Positions 1 through 12,815 of a stretch of DNA of 64,000 bases are shown here, piece by piece. Below the pieces are notes generated by a model. That model was given only the letters and a program-made list of their open reading frames with translations. It searched no databases and was not told the DNA's origin. The stretch comes from Pseudisothecium myosuroides (Eukaryota > Streptophyta > Bryopsida > Hypnales > Lembophyllaceae). A program made the translations under genes and the position numbers. Within the stretch, counting starts at the first letter, position 1. Each line of letters begins with the position of its first letter. The DNA lies in contig OX637293.1 of NCBI GenBank assembly GCA_951799445.1, positions 7,936,001 through 8,000,000 of the forward strand, given 5' to 3'.

Positions 1-80
1 CATTTGAAACTAAAAAGCTCCCATCTCAAAAAGATGCTATTTTAAAACAATCTAATACTGATACATTGATCTAATATTGA
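1..80. repeat. Outer flank of left arm with short minisatellite remnant
   Basis: Read in reverse, these bases contain about two units of the TATTAGATCAATGTATCAG minisatellite followed by a flank. By eye this flank matches 54130-54199 better than the right-arm flank at 29205-29263. The duplicated block therefore continues out of the window to the left in a different paralogous context. Confidence 0.6.
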
Positions 81-802
81 TATTTAGGTTGTTTAAATGT
101 TTAAAGTACATATCCAATAAAATTACAATATTTGAAAATACAACATTTTATATAGATTTTATTTGTATTATTTATTTATCTATTTAAAAAATAATAATTA
201 TAACAATTCAAATTTGAAAGTTAATAATAATGTTTTTACTAATTTTTTAAAATATTATTAAAAATTAGATTTAAATATTTATGGTAATTTCTTTAGTCAT
301 TGAGCAGAACCTTTATTATAGAGCATAAAAATACATATGTCATAACATCAATTGATTACATTGTGAAAAATCTTAACTCAAGGTGTATTTTATCCTAAAG
401 GAAAATATAACATTTATCAGACAATATTGCATTTTTGGTCATCTAATCTCAAATGAATATTTTCTTCTATTTTTTTTGATACTTTCACACAATCTAAGAT
501 CCAAGGATGACTTTTAGGCGCAATGTTTTTTTATAAATTTTAACCATAGGGTTAAAGAGTTATTGTATGATAAACAATTTTATTCTCAACAAGGATTGTT
601 TCGGCAGCTCAAAAAAGTCACTTTTTTTGCAAATAGTAGTTGAACTTGGTTTCCTAGATTCGTATACACTTAGAAAAAATTAAATCATTTTGTTCCAACG
701 AGATAACCTTAATGAAGAATTTTGTTTTGCGGATAGTTATAGAACTCCTTATATAAAACTAGGACTCCATTGCTGTCCGCGTTATCAATGATGCCCAATT
801 AA

Positions 803-1331
803 TCCCTGAAGGACCAGGTATACAAATTTTGAACAACAAATGAACACAAACACATCCAAAGCACACAAGAATGCAATTTTTCATACGGCATTTTTTCTTA
901 AAGATTTTATTTTATTTATTTATTTTAATTTGTAAATATAGATTTTAAAGATTTTGCGTTGCAAATAGTCTAAAATTCAAAGAATACCAATAAGTCTAAC
1001 ATAAAAAAAATAACTTTTAGAGTTCAAAAGTTGACGCTTCAAAAATGACTTGAATAAAAAATAAAAATAAAAATCTTAAAAAATCTCTGTGATTGAAACT
1101 TAAGATTTTGAACTTAGAAGAAAAAATTCTTGTAAAAATCACAAATATTCAATTTGTGAAAAATATTGGTTTGTGTACAAGTTGATCTAGCCACATGGAT
1201 ATGATTTATAAATGACATTTTACAAATATTTTTTGACATTCACCATTAAATTTTTCTTCTAAGTTGCATTTTATTACACATCTTGAAAATTTTGGGAAAT
1301 TGGACTACCTCTTGGTCCAATTTAAAAGGGA
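803..1331. mobile_element. TTAA-flanked element (~530 bp), left-arm copy
   Basis: Mirror of the element at 27898-28426. The ends carry TTAA on both sides and inverted termini of the type TCCCTNNAGGACC. It has no coding capacity. Another, diverged copy lies at the matching place in the older duplicate (49005-49567), so the insertion predates the duplications. Confidence 0.65.
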
Positions 1332-1472
1332 TTAAAAGTTTTAATTGAAAATTGAAAACATTACAATATAAAAGTTACCATGTAATGTTACAAATATTCA
1401 ACATTTTTGTGTGAAAATTAAAAATCTTCAATTTATAATTAGTTTTAGAGAGAAATATCTTTACATGCTTAA

Positions 1473-2396
1473 GCTCCGAAGTCCAAAGACCATTTATTGT
1501 CCAATAACACTCAAAATTGCCATTTCCAATGCAAGAGTAAATTTCTAAACATTTGTTTTTTTCCAAATCTAATCAAAAGATCTTGCACTAGACTTCTATA
1601 GAAACGTGTGGAAGAAATTTTAAAGAGTATGACCAAGTAGATTGCAAGATATTTACATTTAAAGTAGAAAAAACAAGTATTTTTGCACCTTATTACCCTA
1701 GAATATAAGACTTTTTGAATCCTCTTAACTTAAAATCTTCTGCACTACAAATTTTGAATTAAAATTTTTTAATGTTGAAGAATTGAGTTTAGAATGTAAG
1801 AATATGCTCCCACAAGTTTCAATATAAAATTAAAAAAAACACTCTTGGTTTTTATTCTTCAAAAAATTAATAAGTGGAAGTAGGTCACTGAAGGAAAAAT
1901 TAAATTTTTAATTCTCTTAAGATGGACTTGAAGTGCCTTAATTCCAATGGTAATATTTTTTAACAACCAAAATAAACCTTGTGCAATTTCTTACCTTTGA
2001 AAATTATAAAAATTGAGTTCAAAAATGGATTTAATGCGTAAATTTTTCAAGAAGATGCTATGCTTGCGTGCAAAACAAGAATCTCCATAATTTTACAATA
2101 CTAATCTAAATGGAATAAACCAATCTTTTAATATAGACAATAAACATAATCTATAAAAAATAAATGACTAAAAAAACTCTTTTAAAATTCTGTAATTTTT
2201 TTGGATTGGACTCTACTATTTTGGACTTCATATAGTATTATTTTCTTCCATGTAAAATTTAAAATTTTAATTATACCTCCAAAAGATATTTTATTTTTTT
2301 CCTTAAAAAGAATAAAAAATCATGCCAATAATTGAGATTATAGGAACGACTGACTAAACTTTATAATAGACATTTGGGGCTCTAAAAGATGAAGGG
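1473..2396. mobile_element. TTAA-flanked element (~920 bp), left-arm copy
   Basis: Mirror of 26833-27756. Its interior shares blocks with the elements at 12816-13749 and 14551-15447, such as the stretch ending in CTTGCAATCT and a GGAAATGGCA-type block near one end. It is bounded by TTAA on both sides. Non-coding. Confidence 0.55.
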
Positions 2397-4658
2397 TTAA
2401 AATAGAATGAATCAAAGGTTTTGGAACAAACATAAATTTATCCACTAAAATAATCAAATTAATGAATTTTCTAGAGTAAATTTACTAAGAATCTAAGATG
2501 CCTACATTGAGTTGGAAATCGAAAGAATGTTATAATTTTTGCAATAATTATTGAAATGGTATGAAACAAAGTCATATTATTGAATTTGGTAATTCAATAG
2601 AAATTACTCTAAAAATCATGTGTAGAAATTTAAAAGTGTAAAGGTACTATAGTGCACTCAAATTTGCAAAGTTGAAGTAGGCTCTACAAAGCTCTAATAT
2701 TTAAAAATAGACTTTACACAAGTCAAGCTCTAAATCAACTCCAATCTTAAGGCCATTACAACAATTACATTGCAACCCTTGCATTTTCTAATTACATTGA
2801 ATTTGTACAGTAGCCAAGGTTACTAACCTATGCCTAAGAAAATTAGGTGACTTTAAACTTAAGCTTCCATTTACGCTTACTAATAGAAATTTTTAACCTT
2901 TCAATTCTCCATCACCAAGCTCCAAAGTTGAACAACAAAACATTCTTTTTGCTTAGGTGGATACTATAAATCATTGACACAAGTATGAACACGCGCATTT
3001 GAACGTGCTTTGCATCTTTGGTGATCATCATTTTTCAAAATAATAATTGGACTTAGTTCAATCTAGATTTATGTATATGTAGAAAGCATTCAATCATTCT
3101 ATTCTAACAAGTAGTTATGAAGTTCCACATTGTTTTGAATTTATTGGACCTTTGTGGAATTAATTATGAATTTCCAAAGTGAAAATCCTTTTGTAAACTT
3201 TTTTTTTGAATTTTTTTAATCATTATCATAGACACTAGTTTGGTGCTGTATTACTCTATACAATATTATTTTTGATAGTAGAATTTTTTGATACTCAAAT
3301 GTTGAAAAAATTTAGACATTTGTTTTGACACTTCATCCTTCAGCCTTCAAATGATTGTTGAAGTGTTGTGAATTTTATAACTTCCCATTTTTTGACACTT
3401 CTATGTTGAAAGTAGTGTCAAAATAGTGTTGAAAAAAGTCTCAAAAACAAAAAAATTGTTTTAATTTATTAGTTGTTGTCATGACAATTTAATCTATTAT
3501 AAATGGAATTGAAGAAATTCTTGTATTTGATGAACCCTATAATTCAAGACGAGAAACCACACTATAATTTGTACTTAGGACTTACAAGGTACTTCTATGA
3601 TGGCACATTGGCAAGATTACTTGCAAAGGTTGAGGACAAAAGTTTGTAGATAAAATAAAACACACAATTTATTGGCCTCTAGAATGCCTTTTGTAATTAA
3701 TCAAAACAATCAAGTGACCTTAAAATATTTAGAATCCCCTAATACTTTAAAAGGTCTCTTAAAAGAATCTTACCCTCCTAACAGTCCTCAGTAGCCCATA
3801 TAATATATTGTGTTCCTAAAATTTTCTAAATGCAAAGAATCTTAATAATTGCTAATGTATTGGAACCTACAAAAAACTCATAATTGTTGGCACTTCTACT
3901 CTTGATTTTGTTGTGTGTTTGGAAAAAAAATTGAATTGTTATGAATAATCTATAGCTTGCAAAATGGAGCCTTCAATAGATTTCACAAAGAAATGCTATA
4001 CAATATACACGATTTCAATGCCACTGTTAATTGGGCATTAAAAATATAGGTGGACATGGTGACTAACTACTTTGGGAAGCAGTTTGAGTTTATTTTTTTT
4101 AATACAGTAAAACAGGAAATCAAAGCGGGTATGTGTATGTATTTTGATGTACTATAGGAGTTTATTAGAGACAATAATTGTAGCTTTATACTTGTTTAGG
4201 TCACTTTCTATTTGCAATGATAAATTTTTATTAAATAGAGTTTCCAAATCCTATATGGCAAATCTTTATATTTAGTCTATACCTCATTTGCTAAGAAATG
4301 AAATGTATAGCAAACCATTCATTTGAATTTTTTTTCATTTTGCCTTATATCTTTGTACAAATATACTACTTACCTCAATTTCTTTAAATTGGTCATAAAT
4401 GAAGGTTGTCTTTTAAATTCTCAAGTATTCTTTTTAATCAATGAAAATTCTTTAAGACTAAAAATTATCCCAAAGTACATTGTTCATGATTCCAAAAACT
4501 AAGTTCAAAGCCATCGAGGTATGTAGTACACCCATAATCAACACTGCCTAACTTGTAATACTCCCTACATTTGAACCAAAAAGATTCACTTTTTCTTAGA
4601 TATTGATTGCACAAGAGTGTGCACAATTAAAACATGAAAGTCCATGAGTCCCTAAAAT
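2397..4658. other. AT-rich arm interior without a recognised gene
   Basis: No convincing reading frame, RNA gene or element end was seen here. Much of it (about 1-4312) recurs in diverged, same-order form at 46078-50235 relative to the right arm, so it belongs to the older duplicated block. Confidence 0.5.
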
Positions 4659-4980
4659 TTTATTTGTACACTTAAAGACAAACTCATAACTTATTCATAC
4701 AGTATCCAAATAATGCATGCTAAAGTGTGTTAGAATCCTCTCTCGGTTGCCAATAAGTTCTAATAAAATAGATTTATGCTTAATAATATTAACTATGCTC
4801 AATTGCAATTAGTAAAAAAGATTGTACACTTGAAGACAATACTTTAAAAACTCATAACTTATTTATATAATATCCAAATAATACCTCCTAATTTGCGCTA
4901 GAATCTTCTATCAGTTGCCAATAAGTTCTAATGAAAATGATTTATATTTAATAATATTAACTATGCTCAATTGTAATTAG
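4659..4980. repeat. Tandem duplication, two units of about 168 bp (left arm)
   Basis: Two head-to-tail units, each containing an AATTGAGCATAGTTAATATT-like stretch, ACTTATTGGCAAC, and a stretch ending in AATAAGTTATGAG on the reverse strand. The units differ by scattered substitutions. Mirror of 24249-24570. Confidence 0.7.
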
Positions 4981-5281
4981 TGTGCGCAAACACCAACTGA
5001 ATGGGTTAACAGTGAAAGGTCGTGAAGGCTAATGGTCTTTCCACGTGTCGGTCCTAGGTGGCGCGTCAATGGGAACGCGCAACGGGAACAAACGATGGGA
5101 ACGTAAGGGCTTTGCGACTCTCAGTTCATTCTTGACAGCTTGCGCATTCTTCTCTTCACAGCTTCACCTTGAAAATTCACCAAGTTCATGCAGTGCACAA
5201 TAGTTTGCTTAGGATCCCTTCGAAGTCTCGTTAGATTTTCGACAGGAAGTGTTCCTTTGCAAGTTGTACTGCACAGGCACC
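4981..5281 (+). promoter_or_regulatory. GC-rich upstream region with G-box, RAB2-like fragment (left)
   Basis: A sharp change from AT-rich to GC-rich sequence directly before the RAB2-like start codon. It contains CACGTG at 5042-5047 inside CCACGTGTCGG, which fits a G-box/ABRE core, and several GGCGCG and GGGAACG stretches. This looks like a promoter and 5' leader copied together with the coding fragment. Whether it still drives transcription is unknown. Confidence 0.4.
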
Positions 5282-6160
<879 letters not shown>

Positions 6161-6531
6161 ATGTATGCATATCGTGAAATTACACGCAAGATCCAAACAC
6201 TACCAACAGTACCGAAAGGAGACATAGTGCAACATCGAGATATCGGTAAGGAACGCCCAGATTTTTGCGTCATGGTCGAAGGAATTTATTCATTATGTAA
6301 AAAAATCGAAAGCATTGATCAGACTTTTCTGCCAAGCTCCAAAGAATCAAGTATACAAAAAAATATCCTCTCTACAATCAACAATACCTGTACCTGCACT
6401 GGAAGGATCAAGGATGCCCAAAAATTAATGAAACCGAGTCAAGCAACTCACGGGAGTCGCAACCGATACACTACCTACAAACCAGTCAAAAAATTGGTGT
6501 AATGAAACTGCCAAGGGACGACTGCCGGAAT

Positions 6532-8017
6532 CTAAAGAGGCTCGCCGACCCAGTCCCTGCCGTTCACAAAGTCCATGGAGCCGAAAGGAGACGCCTGCCT
6601 GTCCGAAAGCACCAAAGACCACTTCTCGCGACCCGAGCGATAAGCGCCAGGACCCGAGTACTTGTACTCGCATAGTAAATGGTCTTGCGACGAGCCGGGT
6701 CATTCCAGTCCTGCCAACCCTCGGGACGGATCATGTTCGCGATGTTGCACTGGTAGAAGATCACGCGAGAGTGCGTGCCCCACGCGCGACCCAAGTAGAT
6801 CTTGCCGCTGCCGCCGATCGTGCACTGGTAAAACACGAACCCAGTCTTCGAATTGGTATCGCGCTTCTGCGCAGTCACGGAGCCGCTGCCCGCCTTTGCG
6901 ATGGAGGTCAGCTTGCAGTATTGGTAGAACGACTGGCCGTCGCCGAAGATCCAATCGATGGAACCCACGATCTCGCAGCTGCGGAAGAAGTGACGCCCCG
7001 CCTTGTCGTACAAAGTGTCCTGGGCGCCCAAAAACGCGCAACGGTAGAACGCGCCCTTATCGCCCTGAATGCGCAGAGCCACAGCCTGCTTGCCCACGGC
7101 GCCACCGGCAGGGGCAGGGGCAGAGTTCTGGAATCCAAGAGAAAACCAGGCACACAAGGATTACTGTAACGCTCCGGCATCATATAACATCCATATAAAA
7201 AAGGGACAAGACACAGACCGACCTGGCATCCTAGCTACCAAACGATGCTTCTGATCTTCAAGGAATCAGGAATGGACCCAACAACGCAACAGCACAGACA
7301 GAAAGAATTAGATCATGTGCTCCATTCTGCCAAGGTGGCTGACAATGATGAACACTGACGTCGACTCAGATGGCATAGATACACTTGGCGGCACAATCAC
7401 AGAATCATAAGACATGCAAGAAATGCAATGCCCGAAGCTAGCAACCGAGCATGGAAGTTTCCAAGCCAACAGCTCCAAGAAGGAATGCAATGCAATACTG
7501 GACAAGCGAGGAGGAGTCAAGGCCGGACCTGGAAGGTGCAGTCGGACGCGATGAAGCCCGCGGACTCCACAGCCACGGAAGCACTATACGCCGTCCCACC
7601 GACCTTCTCCGCAGTGTCGCCCCACGTGATCACAACCTTCTTGCTCTGGCACTTGAAGTAGATGTAAGGCTTCTGCGAAACGATCTGCAGCTTCTGCTTG
7701 TAAACCCCGTCCTTGATGAACAGGATGTACCGCTTCGTGTTGCCTTTGGGGATGGAGTCGATGGCCGCCTGAATCATCCTGTACTTGCCTGTGCCTCTGC
7801 TGTCCACCACGATCGTGGGACCGTGGGGAGGGAACTTCGACGTCGCGGCCGCATCCACGTCCGACTCCATGGTCGACATGTCCTGGGCGGCCTGCCGATT
7901 CTGGTTGTCGGCGATGAACTCGTCCCAGCCGTCAGAGCCAGCAGCCACCGACGAAGCGAGGAAGGCCACGGCCACCAACAACAGCGCCATCACGGCGCCA
8001 TTCCGAAGGACAGCCAT
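6532..8017 (-). CDS. Pectin methylesterase, two exons, one-base frameshift near C-terminus (left arm)
   Basis: Secreted pectinesterase that removes methyl groups from cell-wall homogalacturonan. Exon 1 is 8017-7529, the GT-AG intron 7528-7128 (401 bp), and exon 2 7127-6532; the junction is phase 0. The start gives a clear signal peptide (hydrophobic residues 9-26). The mature part starts directly with the esterase domain and lacks an inhibitor-like pro-region. Catalytic and substrate residues of the family are all present: Q177 (QAVALR), Q199 and D200 (QDTLY), D221 (IDWIFG, usually DFIFG), R277 and W279 (LGRAWG, usually LGRPWG). At about 6668/6669 one base is missing after YYA. The family C-terminus (KYSGPGA ... 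NGRDWVGEPL) continues in the next frame to a stop at 6532-6534. Unshifted, translation runs on to 6564 with an unrelated tail. The coding part is far more GC-rich than its surroundings. Either a pseudogene with a complete active site or a sequence error shared by both arms. Confidence 0.88.
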
Positions 8018-8266
8018 ATTCAATCGCCGAAGGAATCCTCCAATCCAGCCCACACAATGGGGCACACACAATGCTGCGAGCTGGCTGACTAGACAACAAC
8101 AATAATAACAATGTGGACCGAAGGCCGGAACAACGAAAGTTCTCGATCGATGTGAGGTCCCCGGACGTCAAGGCACCCAATTCGGACTGCCTCGCACTCC
8201 CCTCATACTGGAGGGATAGGAAGTTCGTGAGCCGGGAAACCTGAAGAAGTCTGAAAGCTCCGAGGG

Positions 8267-8272
8267 CTTATA
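8267..8272 (-). promoter_or_regulatory. Candidate TATA box of left-arm PME
   Basis: TATAAG on the minus strand in CTCATATAAGCCC, about 250 bases before the PME start codon. This would leave a 5' leader of roughly 220 bases. Position and context fit; there is no direct evidence for a start of transcription. Confidence 0.35.
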
Positions 8273-8700
8273 TGAGGCTGCAGGTCGTGGCAATGCGCGT
8301 GATCCACTGTGAAGACAGCGATGCACAGGCGGCAACCTGACACTCCATGCTTCCGAATTTGGAGATCTGGGAATTCCGCGCGTTCGAATTCGACAACTTG
8401 ATCCTTCGATCGACATCTCCATGAGCAGGACCTCCAGAGGAGTTGAATTCTGATCTCCGCTGGGTGAAACTTCAGGACGACCCCGAACGAATGGAATGGA
8501 CTTCCTTCTTTTATCAATGGATGAGCAACAGTTGCTGCAGTTTGGAGGACAGAATTGATCAGTGTCTGGACGTCCGTAACATGTATCATATCGTTTCTCA
8601 TCAGAATTTCTCATGTCAATGTCGCATGTGGAGCTGAAACCAGGGAAAACGTGCATGTCTGAGTCGTGACTTTGGTAATTACTCTCCCGGATCTATGTCA

Positions 8701-9107
8701 ATGAACGGATTAGAACTTTGTGGATGAAATCATCAGATCCAGTTGAACTTTTTAATACGGAGTATAGAGATAGGATAAGTTATTTTCAGTAGTCGAAAAG
8801 ATTGCCGGTCTACAGTGCCTGTTTGACCAGAAGACACTCGGGTTCCTCTATCCTCCAGTACTCCGTTGTCCAGACGTACAAATGCAGGTGTACAATCCGG
8901 TAGTACCTCCGTCGAACAAGTTATAGAAACTACAGCATGAAGTGCCAGCAGTACAACTCCGGGGACTGGAGGAGTACCACAAGTCCATACCGATTACCGA
9001 ACAAGTTAAGTTACAAATTAAGTCATTGAAGAGCGGGCGGCTCAGTGCGAGGTCAACCTGAGTCCGGCTGTGAGTGCAGCTGGCCCAGCGGAGCGGAAGG
9101 AGCGTCA
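8701..9107. other. Spacer between left arm and Mutator-like element
   Basis: Moderately GC-rich unique sequence. It contains short TACTCCGT- and TACCTCCGTCG-type pieces (about 8757, 8860, 8903) that resemble Stowaway ends but do not form a complete element. No gene recognised. Confidence 0.35.
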
Positions 9108-9119
9108 CCCAGTGATAGC

Positions 9120-9287
9120 GAGACGTTAAGTACCCCCCATCGAGCTTTTGGGGGGTACTGCTGGCAGTGGGCCCTGGGTGGGCTGCTCTGCCCGAGCTGC
9201 CCTGCCCAGGCTCCCTCCCGGCCCACCACCAGCCATCGTCCCAGCCCGGCCCCATCCTCCTCCCGGCCTCATCTTCCCGCCCGTCCC
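9120..9287 (+). repeat. Left 168-bp terminal inverted repeat of the Mutator-like element
   Basis: Identical, in reverse, to 10760-10927. GC-rich with pyrimidine runs such as CTCCCTCCCGGCCC. A hairpin lies at 9130-9158. Confidence 0.85.
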
Positions 9288-10759
9288 ACTCCAGTTCGCA
9301 GCTCCAACTTCGTCTCTCCGATCGCAGCTCCAACTCCGCCTCCCGCAAAATGATCGCGCTTTTGTTGCTCAGCAGACCAGATCGCAGCTCCAGGATTTTG
9401 AGCACAGGTTCTTGAGGCCTTAGGGTGTAGGAGCGCAGAGTTTAGCATGTACAGAAACGAAGGAGTTCAACATTGCGATTGTATTAGCTCATACACTCTG
9501 CACCTCATAAAATGATTTGCATCTCTCTTCTAAGTGCAAAACAGTATGTATTGCAACAATAAGTCAATAGCCAATGTGCAGAAGGATGTACACGGGTGTT
9601 TCGAAATTGAACATCATTTCTATCAAACCAACTTTCACTATGACTAAGACAAACTAATGCTTTTAAGCACCTTCATTGATAAATGAATTATTATGTGCAA
9701 ACCAACACTTGCACTCTGATATATGAAAGAGTGCAATGAGAGCATGAAGGACACAAATGAAGAGATTCTGTTACAGTAGTGATCCTACCTGAGCAGGAAA
9801 ATTTGCTTGTTAGTAGAAAATTCTTGTGAAGAAGAAACACCCAGCTGGGAGTTGCATATGATTGATAAGGACAATCACTTCGAAGTTTGCAGACCAGATT
9901 CAAAGAGTCATACTAGTTACGAGATTTTATTGAACCATCTTAAGGAGCAAGTGATTTCTCCATCTGCTATTACTACGTGATGTTGTTCTTTTTGGATAAG
10001 TTGTTCGTGTCACGAAATATTTGTGCATCTCCATGTTAAAAGTGAAGTTGGTGTTGTCCTTGATTCTAATTATCTTCCAGTTTGTTTGATGTTGTCGTTG
10101 ATTCTAATTATCCTTCCATTTCGACAAGTACCTCTGTACCTCTGAGGAAATCCAGAAACTGACATGAGGTCCTAGTCTAGTTGCAATTAATTTTTAGTCT
10201 GCAACAAATTTGTGTGCTCCGACAAATTTGTGGGCTGCAAGAAATTCGTGAGGGATTTAAGGAATTTTGAGGAACTTGTGTGTGCGTGTGTGGAGGAATT
10301 TGACGGTAGAAGACGGGGAGATGCCGCTCTTGTTTTGGATTCAGTCTGAGCCTCAACCCGAAATTCCAGATCTCGTTTCTGTACCTGCGCTCCTACACCC
10401 TAAGGCCTCAAGAACCTGCGCTCAAAATCTTGGAGCTGCGAAGGTGGAGCTGCGATCTGATCTGGTCACCTCAGCAAATGTAACCACAACAGTGTGTGTG
10501 GAGGATTCTTCACGTAGAATTCAAAAATCTTGCCGCTCCTGTTTCGGATTTCTCAGCCAAAAGCCGAGAATGCAGATCTCGTTTCTAAAATTTGCGCTCC
10601 CTACACCCTCAGGCCTCAAAGAACATGCGCTCAGAACCCTGAAGCTTCGATCTGGTCTGCTGCTGCAACAAAACCGTGATCTTCAGAACGGACACGGAGA
10701 GGGAGCTGCGGGCGGAGAGACGGAGAGGGAGCTGCGGGGGGAGAAACGGAGTTCGACGA

Positions 10760-10927
10760 GGGACGGGCGGGAAGATGAGGCCGGGAGGAGGATGGGGCCG
10801 GGCTGGGACGATGGCTGGTGGTGGGCCGGGAGGGAGCCTGGGCAGGGCAGCTCGGGCAGAGCAGCCCACCCAGGGCCCACTGCCAGCAGTACCCCCCAAA
10901 AGCTCGATGGGGGGTACTTAACGTCTC
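10760..10927 (-). repeat. Right 168-bp terminal inverted repeat of the Mutator-like element
   Basis: Identical, in reverse, to 9120-9287. A hairpin with stem GTACCCCCC lies at 10890-10917, next to the outer end. Confidence 0.85.
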
Positions 10928-11262
10928 TCCCAGTGATCCCCACGAGGAGAGCCCGCTCCAGCGAGGAGCGCAAGTGCTCGTCCCCCTTTGGAAGCTCGGC
11001 TGCCCGAAGCACTCGGCTACCAATCCTACTATTGAGCACCAGTGTTGGGGATATTTTTCGACACTTAAGGTAGACGCACCAGTAACCGATCATTTAAGCA
11101 ATTTTGGAGCAGATTGTACGCAGTATGAGGTGGTGGAAATTTTTCCATGTAGGAAGATAGGAAATAGGGGTCCGATAGCAAACTTTTCAGAATTTTATTC
11201 CTAAAATTGAAATTACTATGACTTTTGGGAGCCAAAAAGTACTCTTCATCAGTAGCCATTGT

Positions 11263-11510
11263 GTACTCAAAATAGTAAAATTAGGTGGCCTTAACAATTA
11301 GGTTGCCTTACCCCAAGAATATTACTTTACAAGCCATCAAAGTCAACAAATCTTTTTACAAATCTTTTCATTTGTAGACATGGAGGTTCATGAGTCCCAA
11401 TTACAACAACATATAATTCAACAATAGTGCATTCTTGTATAGTAACATGAAATATTTAGTTAGTGTCAAATGTCAAGAAATTAGTATGGGGCAACCTAAT
11501 TTCACTATTT
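11263..11510 (+). repeat. Inverted dispersed repeat, partner at 16432-16672
   Basis: Shares stretches such as ACAATTAGGTTGC, GCCATCAAAGTCAACAAA, CATGAGTCCCAATTA and CAAATGTCAAGAAATTAGT with the reverse complement of 16432-16672, with substitutions. It may be the ends of an old element now split by other insertions. The rest of 10938-12811 is AT-rich with nothing recognised. Confidence 0.6.
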
Positions 11511-12815
11511 TATGTAGAGTCTTTCAATTCCGGTCATAGCCAAACTACTTTCTTGCTCACTACCTTGGAAGCAAGTGTGATGACCTTATTAGTCCCTACT
11601 TTGAAAAGGACAAAATACACAAATTCCAAGCTTGAGTTCTGGCCTCGGTTGGAAATAGCGCACCCTATAGGCCGGATATTGGGCATAGTTGGCAATTGGT
11701 GCTTCTACCTTCCCAGCTATTTTCCTTTTAATTCTTATATTGAACAATATTTACAAGTATAAGTCCGTTTATTTTCTCTATTTTTTACTCTACATAGAAA
11801 TTTTAGAATTTTTTTCACCAAGTTTTTTTTGATGTTTTTAGATTGCAAATTTGTGACTAGATTTTTTTTTAATTCCACCACCTAATTCTAAACTAGCTGT
11901 TGTTTTTTTCCAAACATTCTTGTGCATTAAGGCTTTGATTAGGGCCCTAATACCATAATTTCCTTTTATTGGTACCAATATTCATTATAGAGAATTTGGG
12001 CCCTATGGAAGGCCATTCCAATTTCAACGGATGTGCAAATACTAGGAGAAAAAAATAATTTTATATAAAAATTAAAAAATTAAAAATTAAAAAAATAAAT
12101 GTTTAATTAAAAATCCTATGGAGCACACCAACTGACTTTCACTAGTAGGATTCCCTATGTGTGATAGTTTGGGTTGAAATTTCTTGAAATTGCACATTTT
12201 CATGCAAAAAAGTGGCCCTTCCATGATCTAAAATTTTCTCTATAGTAATGAGAATTATATTGTTAGGTATTTGGAAGAATGGAATCATAGAATTTTTTGG
12301 AATATGGTTACAAACTCCAATATACTCCTCCGTCGCATAAGTTCGATAATACTAGTATTTTTTTTATAGTAATGACTAATGATGAAAGTATTAAAGATTT
12401 GGCAACAATTTTTTAATGAATATTACAATCAAATGATTCTATAATGGATGTTCGGTGTGTCCTCTTATAAGCAAAATATTAGAAAAATAATGTGGCATTG
12501 GAAAGGCCTTTATCCTTTGGAAAATTGTCAACAATAATGAACAACATATTGTAGAAAAAAAAAATTATTTTAGAAATAAATAATAATTAAAAATCAATTT
12601 CCAAAGTTTACACTAACCTTCATGAAATTGGCAGTTTTTTGATGAAATTGAGAATGATAAATTTATTTCTTTGGATTTTTTGGGCCAATTATGTGCATCA
12701 TGAACTCTAATCTTTAAATAAAAAATCTAATCCTAAAAACGCATTGTAAAGTTGTAAAATATATATTAAATTGTATTGCCCTATTCAACAAATATTTCAA
12801 ATGCAAGGGCATTAA

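Larger units (their letters stand above)
9117..10928. mobile_element. Non-autonomous Mutator-like element with 9-bp target duplication
   Basis: The direct repeat CCCAGTGAT flanks the element at 9108-9116 and 10929-10937. The termini 9120-9287 and 10760-10927 are perfect inverted repeats of 168 bp, beginning GAGACGTTAAG; weaker inverted similarity continues inward for another 150 bp or so. A 9-bp target duplication with long terminal repeats is the Mutator superfamily signature. Each terminus contains a 29-bp hairpin with stem GTACCCCCC/GGGGGGTAC. The interior (about 9450-10580) is AT-rich with a GC-rich piece near 10330-10490 that duplicates terminal-repeat sequence. No transposase was recognised. 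The long reading frame 10267-11073 runs through the GC-rich terminus and beyond the element and is not believed to be a gene. Confidence 0.8.

Noticed and set aside
6662..7198. Arg/Ser-rich 178-codon frame, resembling an SR protein
   Set aside because: Antisense shadow of PME exon 2; the Arg/Ser richness comes from GC-biased codons read in reverse.
7451..7661. Open frames over the PME intron border on the plus strand
   Set aside because: Overlap the well-supported PME exon 1 in antisense; no independent support.
8168..8656. 162-codon frame upstream of PME (mirror 20573-21061)
   Set aside because: Lies in the presumed PME promoter and leader, low complexity; a substitution between the arms changes a residue, and no domain is visible.
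8848..9405. 185-codon open frame on the minus strand
   Set aside because: Same GC-rich element terminus read in reverse; no start context, no homology recognised.
10267..11073. 268-codon open frame
   Set aside because: It runs from the interior through the GC-rich terminus of the Mutator-like element and across the target duplication into flanking DNA. Low-complexity composition, no domain; GC bias explains the lack of stops.
11463..11762. 99-codon frame in the spacer
   Set aside because: Partly inside a dispersed repeat, AT-rich, no domain or conserved neighbour.
12320..12360. TACTCCTCCGTCGCATAAGTT, looks like a Stowaway end
   Set aside because: No matching inverted end with TA was found downstream.
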